A DNA stretch of 25,848 nucleotides from contig SZWC01004670.1 in the NCBI GenBank assembly GCA_023375785.1, positions 72,677 through 98,524 on the forward strand. The letters run 5' to 3'. The notes under the pieces are model-generated. The model was not told the origin of the DNA. It did no database searches and saw nothing but the letters and a program-made list of their open reading frames with translations. Positions 1 to 10,538 of the stretch are shown one piece after another (the stretch's first letter is position 1; each line of letters begins with the position of its first letter). This DNA is from Penium margaritaceum (Eukaryota; Streptophyta; Zygnematophyceae; Desmidiales; Peniaceae). The position numbers were made by a program, and so were the translations under genes.

Positions 1-360
1 CCCACACACCTTAGAAGCCAGGCCTAGGACTATATGTACCAGGCTCATTCCTCATTCTAATTACACAATCTGGCCTTAGATGCTCCTCACAGAGTTGTCC
101 AACTAAGGAACAGTATAAAGAAGACACTGGTTGGTCTAAGCCCCAGGAGTTAGTCTTTGACTAGCACCTCGCGCGAAAGTGACCAAGTGTTAAGTGGACA
201 CAGTTGCTAGCAAGTGATTGCCTAGGAACTGCTCAGTGTGGAACCGTGATCCTGAGGGTGATATCTTCTCCTAGCTGAAATGCTAGGAGCGGACGGCAGG
301 TGCTATTGTGTCGGCCCTGTTTTCGAGTCCGTTTGCCTCAGGCCGGTTGACAAGGGATCG
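1..360. other. Unique left flank, no gene recognised
   Basis: This stretch has no minisatellite units and no coding region I can support. A TATAAAG string lies at 114-120, and a perfect 8-bp inverted repeat (CTCCTAGC at 268-275, GCTAGGAG at 282-289) encloses a 6-base loop. An open frame starts at 280 with about 27 non-repetitive residues and then runs into the array up to 657. Arrays of this kind are mostly stop-free, so the frame is not good evidence for a gene. The stretch could be the edge of another retroelement, but I see no TG...CA boundary, primer-binding site or polypurine tract to prove it. Confidence 0.5.
268..289. other. 8-bp perfect inverted repeat (hairpin)
   Basis: CTCCTAGC at 268-275 pairs with GCTAGGAG at 282-289 around the loop TGAAAT. 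It lies about 70 bp before the first array unit. No U-run follows, so it does not look like a terminator. Function is unknown. Confidence 0.4.
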
Positions 361-2364
361 CTAGGCAATGCCAGGCATTGTCCAGGCACTGCTAGGTGTT
401 GCAAGGCATTGCTAGGAATTGTCCAGGCAGTTCCAGGCATTGCCAGGCATTGCAAGGCATTGCCCAAGCATTGCCAGGCATTGCTAATTATTGCTAGGCA
501 TTATGAGGCATTGTCTAGGCATTACGAGGCATTTCCAGCTCAGTATTCCCAGGCATTTCCCAGGCATTGCGAGGCATTGTCCAGGCATTGCTTGGCATTA
601 CCCAAGCATTGCCAGGCATTGCCCATGCATTGCCCAGGCATTGCTAGGAATTTCTAAGGCATTGTGAGGCATTGCCCAGGTATGGACCAGGCATCCCTGG
701 CAATGCCAGGCATTGTCCAGGCATTGCAAGGCATTGCCAGGCATTGTCCATGCATTACTAGGCATTGTGAAGCATTGCCCAGGTATTGTGAGGCATTGAC
801 AGGCATTGCCGGGCATTGTCCAAGCATTGCCAAGCATTACCAGACATTGTGCAGGCATTGCCAAGCATTGTCTGGCATTGCCCAGGCATTGCTAAGCATT
901 GCCAAGCGTTGCGAGGCATTGCTAGGCATTGCCGAGGCATTTCCAAGCATTGTGAGGCATTGCCAGACAAGATCCAGGCAATGCTAGGCATCGCCAAGGC
1001 ATTGTCGGGCATTTCTGAGGCATTGCCAAGCATTACCCATGCATTGTCAGGCATTGCCAGGCAGTGTCCATGCATTACCAGGCATTGCCGAGGTATTGCC
1101 AAGGACCCCAAGCATTTCCCAGGCACTGTCAGGCATTGCTAGGCATTTTCGGGCATTGCCAAGGCATTGAAAGGCATTCGTAGGCATTGTTAGGCATTTC
1201 CCATGCATTGCAAAGCATTGCCAAGGCATTGAAAGGCATGGCCAAGGCATTGCCAGGCAGTAACGATTTGCCCAGGCATTGCCTAGGTATTTCTTTGCCT
1301 TGCAAGGCATTGCTAGGCATTGCCCAAGTAATGCCAGGCATTGCCCAAACACTGTGAGGCATTGCGAGGCATCGCCTGGCATTGCCCAAGCATTGTCCAG
1401 GCATACCTAGGCTTTGCGAGCCATTTCAAGGCATTGTCCAGGCAATGCCAGGCAATGCCTAGCATGGCATTGCCAAGGCATTGCTAGGCATTGCCGAGGC
1501 ATTGCCAAGCATTGCCAGGCATTGGCAAGCATTTCTCAGGCATTACCACGCATTTCCAGGTATTGTGCATGGATTTTGAGGCATTGCTAGGCATTCTCCA
1601 GGCATTGCTAGGTATTGCCAGGCATTGCCAGGCATTGTCAGGAATTTTCACGCATTGCCCAGGCATTGCCAAGCATTACTCGGGTACTGCAAGGCATTGC
1701 CGAGTGATTTCCAGGCATTTTCCAGGCATTACCGGGAATTATCATGCATTGACAAGCATTGCAAGGCATTGCAACACATTACCTAGGCATTTTCAAGCAT
1801 TGCCAAGCATTACCCAGGCTTTGCCAGGTATTTCCCGGCATTGCCCAGCCATTTCCAGGCATTGCCAAGCATTGCCAAGGCATTTCGAGGCATTGCCAGG
1901 CATTACCAGGCATTGTCCAGGCATTGCCAGGCATTACCCAGGCATGGCCAGGCATTGTCTAGGCATTGCCGAGCATTTCCCAGGCATTACCAGGCATTGA
2001 CAAGCACTGCCAGGCATTGCCAGGCATCCCTAGGCATTGCCACGCATTGCCAGCCATTGCCAGCCATTGCCAAGCATTTTCTAGGCATTGATAGGCATTG
2101 CTAGGCATTGGCCAAGCGCTGTGAGGCATTGCCGGGCATTGCTAAGCATTGCCCAGGCATTGCCAGGCATTGCGAGGCATTGCCCAGGTATTGTCAGGCA
2201 TTGCCCAGGCATTTCCCATTATTTCCAGGCATTGCCAGGCATTGCCCATGCATTGCCAAGCATTACCAAACATCGCCAGGCATAACCCAGGCATTGCTAG
2301 GCATTACCAAGCATTGCCTAGGAACTGCCAGGCATTGCGAGGCATTACTAGGCATTGCTAGGCG

Positions 2365-2473
2365 TTGCCCAGGATTTGCCAGGCGTTGCCAAAGCATTGC
2401 CAGGCATTTCCAAGCATTGCTAGGCATTGCCCAGGATTTGCCAGGCGTTGCCAAAGCATTGCCAGGCATTTCC
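2365..2473 (+). repeat. 62-bp higher-order duplication inside array 1
   Basis: A 47-bp block with several rare variants (AGGATTTGCC, AGGCGTTGCC, AAAGCATTGCC) occurs at 2365-2411 and again, identically as far as I can read, at 2427-2473. The offset of 62 bp corresponds to about six units. Sharing rare variants in the same order shows that multi-unit blocks have been copied, not just single units. Confidence 0.8.
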
Positions 2474-4635
2474 CTTGTCCAGGCATTTCAAAGTATTGTT
2501 AGGCATTGTCCACGCATTGCCCAGGCATTGCCAGTCATTGCCTAGCATTGCTAGGCACTGCTAGGCTCTTCCCAGGCACCGCCAGGCATTGCAAGGCATT
2601 GCCAGGCATTCCCTAGGAATTGTGTGGTATTGCTAGGCATTACTAGGCATTGTCTAGGCATTGCCAGGCATTGCAGGCATTACCCGTGCATTGCCAGGCA
2701 CTACCCAGGCATTGCAAGGCATTGCCAGGCATTCTGGGGCATTGTTCAAGCATAACATGGGCATTGCCCAGGCGTTGCTAGGCGTTTCCCAGGCATTGTC
2801 CGGCATTGCCAAGGAATTGCCCACGGATTGCCATGCATTACCCAAGCATCGACAAGCATTGCCACACATTGCCAGTCATTACCCAGGCATTGTTAGGCAT
2901 TACCTTGGCATCGTTAGCCATTGTCCATGCACTGCCAGGCATTGCCTAGGCATTGCCAATCATTACCCAGGTATTGCTAGGCATTGCCCACGCATTGCTA
3001 GGAATTGCCCGGGAATTGCTAGGCATTGCCAAAAATAGCCACGCATTACCCAGGCATTGCCACGCATTGTCCAGTCATTCCCATGCATTGCCAGGCATTG
3101 CCAAGGCTTTGCGAGGTACTGCGTGGAATTGCGAGGCATTGCCTAGGCTTTGCAAGGCATTTTCAGGCATTGCCACGCATGGCCGAGGCATTTCCATGCA
3201 TTGCCTAGGGAGTGCAAGTCATTTACAAGCTTTGCCAGTTATTGCCCACGCATTGCCACTCATTGTCCAGGAATTGCCACGCAATGCCAGGCATTTCCCG
3301 GCCATTGCCAGGGATTATCAGGCATTGCCATGCATTGCCAAGAATTGCCCAGGCAATGCCAGGCATTGCTAGGCTATACCCTCGCATTACCAAGCATTGC
3401 CAAACATTGCCCACCCATTTCCAAACATTGCAAGGCATTTCCAGGCATATCCAGGCATTTCCCGGCATTGCGAGGCATTGCCAGACATTACCCAAGCATG
3501 GCTAGGCATTGTCAGGCATTGCTTAGGAATTGGTGGGCTGTGCTTGGCATTGTCCAGGCATTGCAAAGCATTACCAGGCATTGTCCAGACATTGTGAGGC
3601 ATTGCCCAGGCATTGCTAGGCATTGCCTAGGCATTGCAAAGCATTGCCAGGCATTGTCCAAACATTGCTAGGCATTGCCCAGGCACTGCCAGGCATTGCA
3701 AGGCATTGCCTAGGCATTGCCAGGCATTGCTCAGTCATTGCAAGGCATTCCTAAGCATTGGGAAGCATTGCCCAGACATTGCCAGGCATTTCCAGGCATT
3801 TCCAAAGCATTGCCAGGCATTGCCTAGGCATTGCCAGGCATTATCTAGGCATTGTTAGGCATTACCAGGCCTTGCCAAGGCACTGTGAGACATTGCCAGG
3901 CATTTCCAAGGCATTCTGAGGCATTGCCAGGCATTGCTAAGCAATGCCAGGCATTGCCACGCATTGCAAGGCATTGTTCAGGCGGTGCCTATTATTGCAA
4001 GGCATTGTTAGGCATTGCCCAGGCATTGCCAGGCATGGCGAGACATTGTCCATGCATTGCCACGCATTACCCAGGCATTGTCCAGGCATTGTTAGACATT
4101 GCCCAGGCATTGTAACGCAATGTGTGGCATTGCCCTGGTATTGCCAGGAATTGCCAAGCATTGCCGAGGTATTTCCAGGCATTGCCGGGTATTCCCTGGG
4201 CATTGCCAGGCATCGTCTAGGCATTGTCAAGCATTTAGGAGGTATTACCAGGCGTTGCCCAGGCATTTCCAGGCATTGTCAGGCATTGCCAAGCATTGTC
4301 ATGCACTGCCAGGCATTGCCAGGCATTGACCAGGCATTTCTAGGCACTGCCCAGGCACTGTCAGGCATTTTTTAGGTATTACCAGGCGTTGTCCAGGCAC
4401 TGGCACACATTGCTTGGCAGTATCCAGGCATTGTGAGGCATTGCCAGGCATTGCCTAGGCATTGCCACGCATTGCTAGGCATTGCCAAGCATTACCCAAG
4501 CATTGCCAAGCATTGCTAGGTATTGCCTTGGCATTGCTATGCATTGTAATGCATTGCCATGCATTTCCCAGGCATTGCCCAGGCATTGCCAGGCATTTCC
4601 AGGCATCGCCAAGGCATTACCAAGGCATCTCGAGG

Positions 4636-4647
4636 CATTAACGAATT
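4636..4647 (+). repeat. Rare array variant CATTAACGAATT (copy 1 of 3)
   Basis: The unusual string CATTAACGAATT, followed by ACCCAGGCA, interrupts the normal unit pattern. Related strings occur at 18867-18878 (CATTAACAAACT) and 19340-19351 (CATTAACGAATT), both in array 2 and both followed by a CCCAGGCA. It is a useful tracer for shared ancestry of arrays 1 and 2. Confidence 0.6.
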
Positions 4648-6259
4648 ACCCAGGCAAGGCCTAGGCATTGCTAGGCATTTCAAGGCATTGCTGGGCATTG
4701 CCAAGCATTTCTCAAGGATTGTCAGGCATCGCCGAGGCATTGCCCAAGCATTGCCACGCATTGCCAGGCATTGCTAAGGCATTGCCAGGCATTGCCTGGC
4801 ATTGCCACGAATTACCAAGCATTGTCTGGGCATTGCTAGGCATTGCTAGGCGTTTTCCACCCATTGCCAGGCATTACTAGGCATTCCCCAACGCATTGCT
4901 TGGCATTTCTTGGCATTGCAAGGCATTGCCCAGGCATTGCAAGACATTGCCAAGGCGTTGCCATGCATTGCCATGTATTGCATGGCAGTGCCAGGAATTG
5001 TCCAAGTATTTCCAGGCATTGCCCAGGCATTGCCAAGTATTTCCCAGGCATTGCCAGACTTTGCGAGGCATAGCCCAGGCATTGACAACAATTGCCTCGC
5101 ATTGTCACACATTGCTAGGCATTGCGAGGCATTGTCTTGGTATTGCCAGGCATTGTTAGGCATTTCCCAGGCATTGCCCGAGCAGTGCCAGGCATTTCCC
5201 AAGCATTGCATATCATTGGGCAAGCATTGCCATGCATTGCCTAGGCATTGCCATGCATTGCGAGGAATTACCCAGGCGTTTCCGGGCATTGCCCTAGCAT
5301 CCTCAAGCATTGCCAGGCATTGCATGGCATTCCTTGGCATTACCTTGGCATTGCCAAGCATTTCCAAGCATTGTGGAGCATTGCCTAGGCATTTCTAGGC
5401 ATTGCCCAGGCATTACCACACATTTCTAGGCTTTTCCAGGCATTGCGAGGCATTGCCAAGCATTGCCAGGCATTGCCCAGGCATCGCTAGGCATTGCGAG
5501 GCCTTGCCCAGGCATTGCTAGGAATTACCCAGGCATTTCCAAGCATTGTCCGGGCATTGCCAAGCATTGTCCAGGAATTGCCAGGCATTGATAGGTATTG
5601 CCATGCATTGCCCAAGCTTTGCCAGGCATTGTCCAGGCGTTGCCAGGCATAGCCCAAGCCTTGCTAGGCATTGCGAGGCATTTCAAGGCATTGCCAAGTC
5701 ATTGCCAGGCATTGCCCAGGCACTGCTAGGCATTGCCAAGGCACTGCTAGGCATTGCCCTGGCAATGCCAGGCATTGCCAGCCATTGCTAGGCATTGCCC
5801 AGGCATTCCAGACATTGCCAGGCGTAGCCAGGCTTTGCCACGTATTGCCCAGGCATTTCCATGCATTGTGAGACATTGCCAATTATTGCCAGGCATTGCC
5901 ATGCATTGCCTAGGCATTGCCAGGCATTGCCAAGCATTGCTAGGCACTGTTAGGCATTGCCAGGCATTGTCAAGTATTGCCAGGCATTCCCCAGGCATGG
6001 CTAGGCATTGCCAGGCATTGCCAGACATTGCCAAGCATTGCCCAGGCATTGCCCATGCATTGCCAGGCATTGCTAGGTATTGCCAGGTATTGCTAGGTAT
6101 TCTCCAGGCATTCCTAGGAACTGCCAAGCATTGCTAGGTATTCTCAAGGCATTGTCCAAGCATTTCCAGGCATTGCCTTGACATTGCCAGGCATTTCCAG
6201 GTATTGCAAGGCATTGCCAGGCATTGAAAGGCATTGCTAGGCATTACCAGGCATTACGT

Positions 6260-6775
6260 TTTTGGCACTAGTGGGTGTAGAGGCACCCTCAAGGATGCCT
6301 AGATCTCAGTGGAACACGCTAGCAATGTTTTGGGCAGCCAATGGACAGCAATTGTGAAGAGTGTGGAGCACAAGGATCATGGATGCGAGTGGACAGAACA
6401 CGTTGCATTCAGTAGACCAGAACTGAAACACGTTTTCATTACTTAGAACTGTGAGATTACATTAGATCCTTAAAGCCTGTGATCTAAGCTTTCTAACACA
6501 TCCAAGCACGCCCAAAGCGGAGCAATAGAGCCCCTACTACGGCTTTCAAAGTAACTCTTGGTGGAGCCGTCCACCTTGCCTTGCACGCTAGGCAACGGGA
6601 GACGCTTTGACGATGACCCGTCGGAGCGCCTTTCCTTGCCCAAAATTCAAGGAGAGGTTCACCCTGGTCAAGGAGAATCACCTGGCTACTTCCGTTACGG
6701 CCCTGGTGCATTTGGGCGTCGTTGGAGTTGAACTCTGATCACCGGTGGTGGATTATCCCACCACCTATGCCTAGC
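6260..6775 (-). repeat. Truncated LTR copy, same family as 7251-7970
   Basis: This segment is collinear with 7251 to about 7750. Shared landmarks are AGGCACCCTCAAGGATGCCT at 6281-6300, GAAGAGTGTGGAG, GCAGAACACGT, GATCTAAGCTTTCTAAC, GTCCACCTTGCCTTGCAC and TTCACCCTGGTCAAGGA. Its left edge (TTTTGGCA at about 6260) corresponds to the LTR terminus TGTTGACA of the better copy. It lacks the last ~220 bp toward the other end and passes directly into reverse-orientation array near 6776. In the orientation of the element it is the LTR 3' portion. No coding capacity is evident; the open frame of about 72 codons on the minus strand here is incidental. Confidence 0.85.
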
Positions 6776-7250
6776 AATGCCTCGTAATGCTTGGCAATAC
6801 TTGGGCAATGCTTGGCAATGCCTTGCAATTGCTGGAAATGCTTGGACAATGCTTGGACAATGCTTGAAATGCCTGGAAATGCTTGGCAATGCCTGATCAC
6901 TCCTGGCATTGCCTGGGCAATGCCTCGCAATGCCTGGGCAATGCCTGGAAATGCCTAGAAAAGCCTGGGCAATGCCTTGCAATGCCTAGGCAATGCCTGG
7001 ACAATGCCTGGCAATGCCTCGACAATGCCTGGAAAGTGCCTGGAAATGCCTGGACAATGCATGGGCAATGCTTGACACAGCCTGGGCAATGCCTGCAATG
7101 ACTGGCAATGCCTAGCAATGCCTGGGCAATGCCTGAAAATGCTTGGAAATGCATGGCAATGCCTAGGCAATGCCTGGCAATGCCTGGGCAATGTCTGGGC
7201 AATGCGTGGGTTATGCCTCACTATGCCTGGACAATGCGTAGGCAATGCCT
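6776..7250 (-). repeat. Inverted block of the same minisatellite
   Basis: About 475 bp of units that read AATGCCTGG(G)C on the plus strand, the reverse complement of the unit in arrays 1, 2 and 3. The block lies between two same-orientation copies of one LTR (6260-6775 and 7251-7970). It is the only clearly inverted array segment in the window. A transcript that crosses array 1, the truncated LTR and this block could pair with itself over several hundred bases with a loop of about 0.5 kb. An inversion or independent capture with the LTR are both possible origins. Confidence 0.92.
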
Positions 7251-7970
7251 TGTTGACAGTAGTGAATGAAGAGGCACCCTCAAGGATGTCTTGCTCTCAC
7301 TAATGTATAGTACAAATGTTCGGGGACAGCCAATGGACACCATTGGTGAAGAGTGTGGAGGAAGAGGATCACAGATGTGAGTGGGCAGAACACGTCGCTT
7401 TCAGGAGAATTGAATTGAAATACGTTTTGGTCAATTAGCACAGTAAGATTACGTTGCATCCTTATAGCCTGTTATCTAAGCTTTCTAACGCATCCAAGAA
7501 TACCCAAATTGGAGCAGTAGAACCGTTGATACGGCCATTGAAGTAACCATTGGTGGAGCTGTCCACCTTGCCTTGCACTCTAGGCAATGGAGGCGCTTCG
7601 ACAATGACCCGGCAGAGGGCCTTTCCTCACCCAGAATTCAAGGAGAAGTTCACCCTGGTCAAGGATAATTCCCTGGTAATGTCCTTGGTGCATTTGGAGG
7701 TCATTGGAGTTGAAATCGGATCACTGGCAATGGATTCTCCCGCCACCCATGGCGGGTACCAGGTTCTACCCGCCAAACACCACACCCGAACTTCGGGCCA
7801 GCCTAACGTTTTGAATACTCACTCAAATCGAGCAATTCAAAGCTTGATCTTGCATAGAAAAATCCAAGAAATCCAAATCTTAAGTCATATCAGTGTTTGA
7901 CCAAACACCAGTGGTCGAACCAGGGAATACGATCAATGGCACTCATGGCAAGGGGCACACCATGTCAACA
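7251..7970 (-). repeat. 3' LTR of the decayed Copia element (720 bp)
   Basis: The plus strand begins TGTTGACA at 7251 and ends TGTCAACA at 7970, giving the perfect 8-bp terminal inverted repeat expected of an LTR (TG...CA). A purine-rich tract abuts the 7970 end on the minus strand, and RNase H coding sequence ends about 50 bp before it, so this is the 3' LTR. The 7251 end joins inverted minisatellite. Small hairpins are visible: CCCGCC/GGCGGG at 7739-7756 and CCCGAA/TTCGGG at 7785-7797. A plus-strand open frame of 116 codons (7550-7900) lies entirely in the LTR and is probably incidental. No 5' partner LTR is present, so insertion age cannot be estimated from LTR divergence. Confidence 0.88.
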
Positions 7971-7982
7971 ATCTCCCCCTTG
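7971..7982 (-). promoter_or_regulatory. Polypurine tract of the decayed Copia element
   Basis: The minus strand reads CAAGGGGGAGAT immediately before the LTR terminus TGTTGACA. Its position directly upstream of the 3' LTR is that of a plus-strand priming polypurine tract. Confidence 0.8.
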
Positions 7983-8023
7983 CACCACAGCCTTGATGCC
8001 CTGTCCTTGGAACCTGCAGCATT

Positions 8024-9410
8024 TCAAGTCACACAGCATAGACCGAGCTCCATGCAGCTTGCGTCGTTCCTGTCCTTGGACTGTGCCTTGGTCATGGCGT
8101 CGGCGAGCATGCACTTAGTGCCACAATACACAAAATCCGTATCTTCCTTCACCACCAAGTCTCGCGCATAGTGATGCCGGATCTTGATGTGCTTGGTCCT
8201 CCTATGGAGCACCGGGTTCTAGGTCAGGCTAATGGCACTCCTGTTGGCAACAATGAGTACCTTTGGCTTCCTTTGTAGCACCCCGATCACCTTTAGCAGC
8301 CGCCGCAGCCACACCGCCTCCTTTGCGGCTTCTGCGAGTGCGATGAACTCCGCCTTGGTGCTCGACACTGCCATAAAGTCCTGTAGCCTGCTTGCCCATG
8401 AAACTGCTGTACCACCAAGCACAAACACGTACCCCGATGTTGATTTTCTGTAATCCACATCACCAGCCCAGTCCGCATTGGAGTAGCCGACCAACTCGAG
8501 GGAGTCGCCACGCGCTCCCCCTCCAAACATGAGCCGCGACTGTTTTGTTGCCTTGAGGTAGCGGAGGATATGCTTCACCGCTTGCCAATGTAGCGGCCCC
8601 GGGTCAGCAACATACCGGCTCACTTGGCCCTCCGCAAAGGCCAGGATGGATCGTGTTGCCACCATGGCGTACATGATGCTCCCCACTACGGACTCGTATG
8701 GCACACCTGCCATCTCCTCCTTCTCCTCATCCATGCTCAGTCCCATGCTGGAGCTTAGCTCACATGTGGCGGTTATGGGTGTGCCGATGGGGTTGCACTC
8801 CTCCATGTTGTAGTGGTGGAGCACCTCTTGCGCGTATTTTGTCTGCCCCATCTCCAGCTTGCCTGCCTTGCGGTCCCTCTTGATGGTGACACCGAGATAG
8901 TACTTGAGCTCGCTCATGTCGGTCATTTTAAACCGACCGCCCAGCTGCTGCTTTAGGTTCACCAACTCCTCCATGTACGATGACACGAGGATGAGTTCAT
9001 CCTTGTAAAGAACCACGAACTTGTGTAACCCCAGCTGCTTCCGCACGTACACGTGGTGATCCACCTTGTAGCACTTGAAGCCAAGCTTGGTTATGAAGCT
9101 GTCCATTTTCAGGTACCACATGAGTGGCGCTTGCTTCAGCACGTAGAGCGCCTTGCAAAGGTGGCACACCTTCCCCGGTGGCGCGTCCACCCCCTGCAAC
9201 ACCTCCATGAGGACCTCCTTGTCAAGGTTGCCATTGAGGAATACAGTTTTCACATCCATTTGGTGGACTTCATAGTCACGCGCCGCCGCCACCGAGAGAA
9301 TGGAGCGGATGGAGGCAAATTTTATCACCGGTGTGAAGGTTTCATCATAATGTTCACTCTTCCGCTGGAAGTACCCCTTCGCCACCAGCCGCGCCTTTAC
9401 CGGTCCACCT
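8024..9410 (-). pseudogene. Copia pol 3' part: reverse transcriptase and RNase H (decayed)
   Basis: The long frame 9385-8219 (388 codons) shows copia RT landmarks: ARLVAKGY just before it, then QMDVKTVFLNG (first catalytic Asp, about residue 44), LKQAP and an HILRYLKAT-type connection. The catalytic YVDD box is changed to YKDE at residues 127-130, which replaces the second metal-binding Asp by Glu. In RNase H the usual YSDADW is YSNADW, the usual STEAEY is STKAEF, and the usual CDNQSA is VANRSA, so several acidic catalytic residues are lost. A TAG stop at 8219-8221 separates this from the conserved RTKHI and ADAMTKA tail, which continues in the same frame to 8024. A one-base deletion near 9395 shifts the frame next to the nested insertion. 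Copia assignment is firm; enzymatic activity is very unlikely. Confidence 0.93.
9406..9410. repeat. Target site duplication CACCT (left copy)
   Basis: CACCT lies directly before the 5' LTR start TGTCAGAA. The same five bases lie directly after the 3' LTR end at 13313-13317. A 5-bp duplication is what copia-type integrases normally make. Confidence 0.9.
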
Positions 9411-10027
9411 TGTCAGAATATTGAAGTCAACACTGATATAATCCCTTAGATAATCCGAGTTCTGAATAAGGTTCAGGTTCTGTACCGGGACCAGCACAAA
9501 CCCCCTCGCCAACCGATTGTCGGTCACGATCGAGTATCTAGAGGCAAGCCACCCCTAATAACTACGCCCACGTTGCAACCGCGTCCGGCAAGCGGAAAAG
9601 AAGCCATTGCTCTAATTTTGTCCTGTTCTGAGATATGTTACCGAGGATGTTGATTCCCTCAAAGTTAACCAGTACAGTTCTTCCCATCCTGTTCCCCTCT
9701 TGTTCCGCGGCTTCGCCGCCTTGTCTTCGCTCTGCTCACTCCTTGCCTATCTTGGCTTTGCCGACCACTCCCAGTATGCAGCTCTTCGCTTCGTCACTCT
9801 CGCTCCTTTGCTCACCACTTACCGTCCACCGCTCACCTTTTTCTCGCCTTGTCTCATCAAAACTCCTGTCTATCTCACATCTTCAAAGGTTCACCTTACT
9901 GTAAGCTCTGCAACTAACTCCTTGGGACCGCTCTCGCTTCCGTCACCTGGCTGACGTACTCGTGCATGTTCTGCTTCTTCTACCTGCTTCTGGCCTTGCC
10001 GACTCCTCTCACTGCATTCTTCTGACA
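9411..10027 (+). repeat. 5' LTR of the nested element (617 bp)
   Basis: It starts TGTCAGAA and ends TTCTGACA, a perfect 8-bp terminal inverted repeat. It is collinear without gaps with 12696-13312. It is preceded by CACCT and followed at once by the primer-binding site. The second half is C/T-rich on the plus strand. I do not see an unambiguous TATA box. Confidence 0.95.
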
Positions 10028-10039
10028 TGGTATCAGAGC
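10028..10039 (+). other. Primer-binding site TGGTATCAGAGC
   Basis: TGGTATCAGAGC directly abuts the 5' LTR end. This string is the well-known plant copia primer-binding site complementary to the 3' end of initiator methionine tRNA. It fixes both the LTR boundary and the plus orientation of the element. Confidence 0.95.
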
Positions 10040-10538
10040 ATCAGACAACATCACCTGGTGCTCCTTGACCCAGTCATCTCCCTGTCGCCGTCATCGCCTC
10101 ACTTCTCTGACCTGCATTCCTCAGCCACCTCTACCGCCAACTTGCGCCTCTCTGCTCAACTAGCAGCTGACATCAGTAGCACCGCCTGAAGTGCTCTTCG
10201 CTCTGGAGAAACGCCTAATCACCCTGAGAAATCCCTGTGGCCATCTTGTGCTCGTGGCCAACAATCGGTGATTCGGCGTCAGCAACAGCCGTAAGCAGCC
10301 CTCGAGTCGTTATCTGTCGTCATCTTCCTGGAAGCTTCCTGCCGCCCACCGCGTGCTGCCTCTCACCACCTCAGCCTTTGCAAGTGTCTCCTCCTCCCTC
10401 ATTTTCCTTCTCGGCATCATCCTCTTCATCCGCGACATGTGCCTTAGCCCTCTCACATCTGTCGCATCAAGCCGCTCTTCTGCGCCGTCTCTGCTCGTTG
10501 TCAGCAACGGTAGAATGCCTTCCGCCATCCGGACATTA

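Larger units (their letters stand above)
361..6257 (+). repeat. Minisatellite array 1, degenerate 10/11-bp unit CCAGGCATTG
   Basis: About 5.9 kb of uninterrupted tandem units whose core is (C)CAGGCATTG(C), read on the plus strand. Spacing between successive ATTG cores is usually 10 or 11 bp, depending on one extra C, T or A before AGGC. A sample near 3601 gives 11, 10, 11, 10, 10, 11, 10. Frequent variants are AGGCATTTCC, AGGCATTACC, AAGCATTGCC and CACGCATTGCC, so the array is old or not strongly homogenised. Many reading frames through it are open on both strands because the unit seldom makes stop codons. The plus-strand peptide is a repeat of ARHCQALPGI and the minus-strand peptide a repeat of NAWQCLAMPG. 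I treat these frames as by-products of the repeat. I recognise no known satellite family. Confidence 0.95.

Noticed and set aside
268..289. Hairpin as a transcription terminator or small RNA
   Set aside because: No T-run follows, the stem is only 8 bp, and rho-independent terminators are not expected in this eukaryotic context.
280..657. Frame starting in unique sequence and continuing in array 1 as a fusion gene
   Set aside because: Only about 27 residues are non-repetitive and have no recognisable motif; the rest is array. No promoter or splice evidence supports it.
361..6257. Regular short repeats resembling a CRISPR array
   Set aside because: Units are 10-11 bp, contiguous and degenerate, with no constant repeat of 23-47 bp and no unique spacers. 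The surrounding sequence is eukaryotic retroelement DNA.
6776..7250. Inverted array block as a simple assembly error
   Set aside because: It is bordered by two clearly diverged LTR copies rather than identical sequence, so an artefact is not the first explanation, although long reads would be needed to exclude it.
7550..7900. 116-codon plus-strand frame as a host gene
   Set aside because: It lies wholly inside the 720-bp LTR (7251-7970), and its homologous part in the truncated LTR copy at 6260-6775 is not kept as an equivalent long frame.
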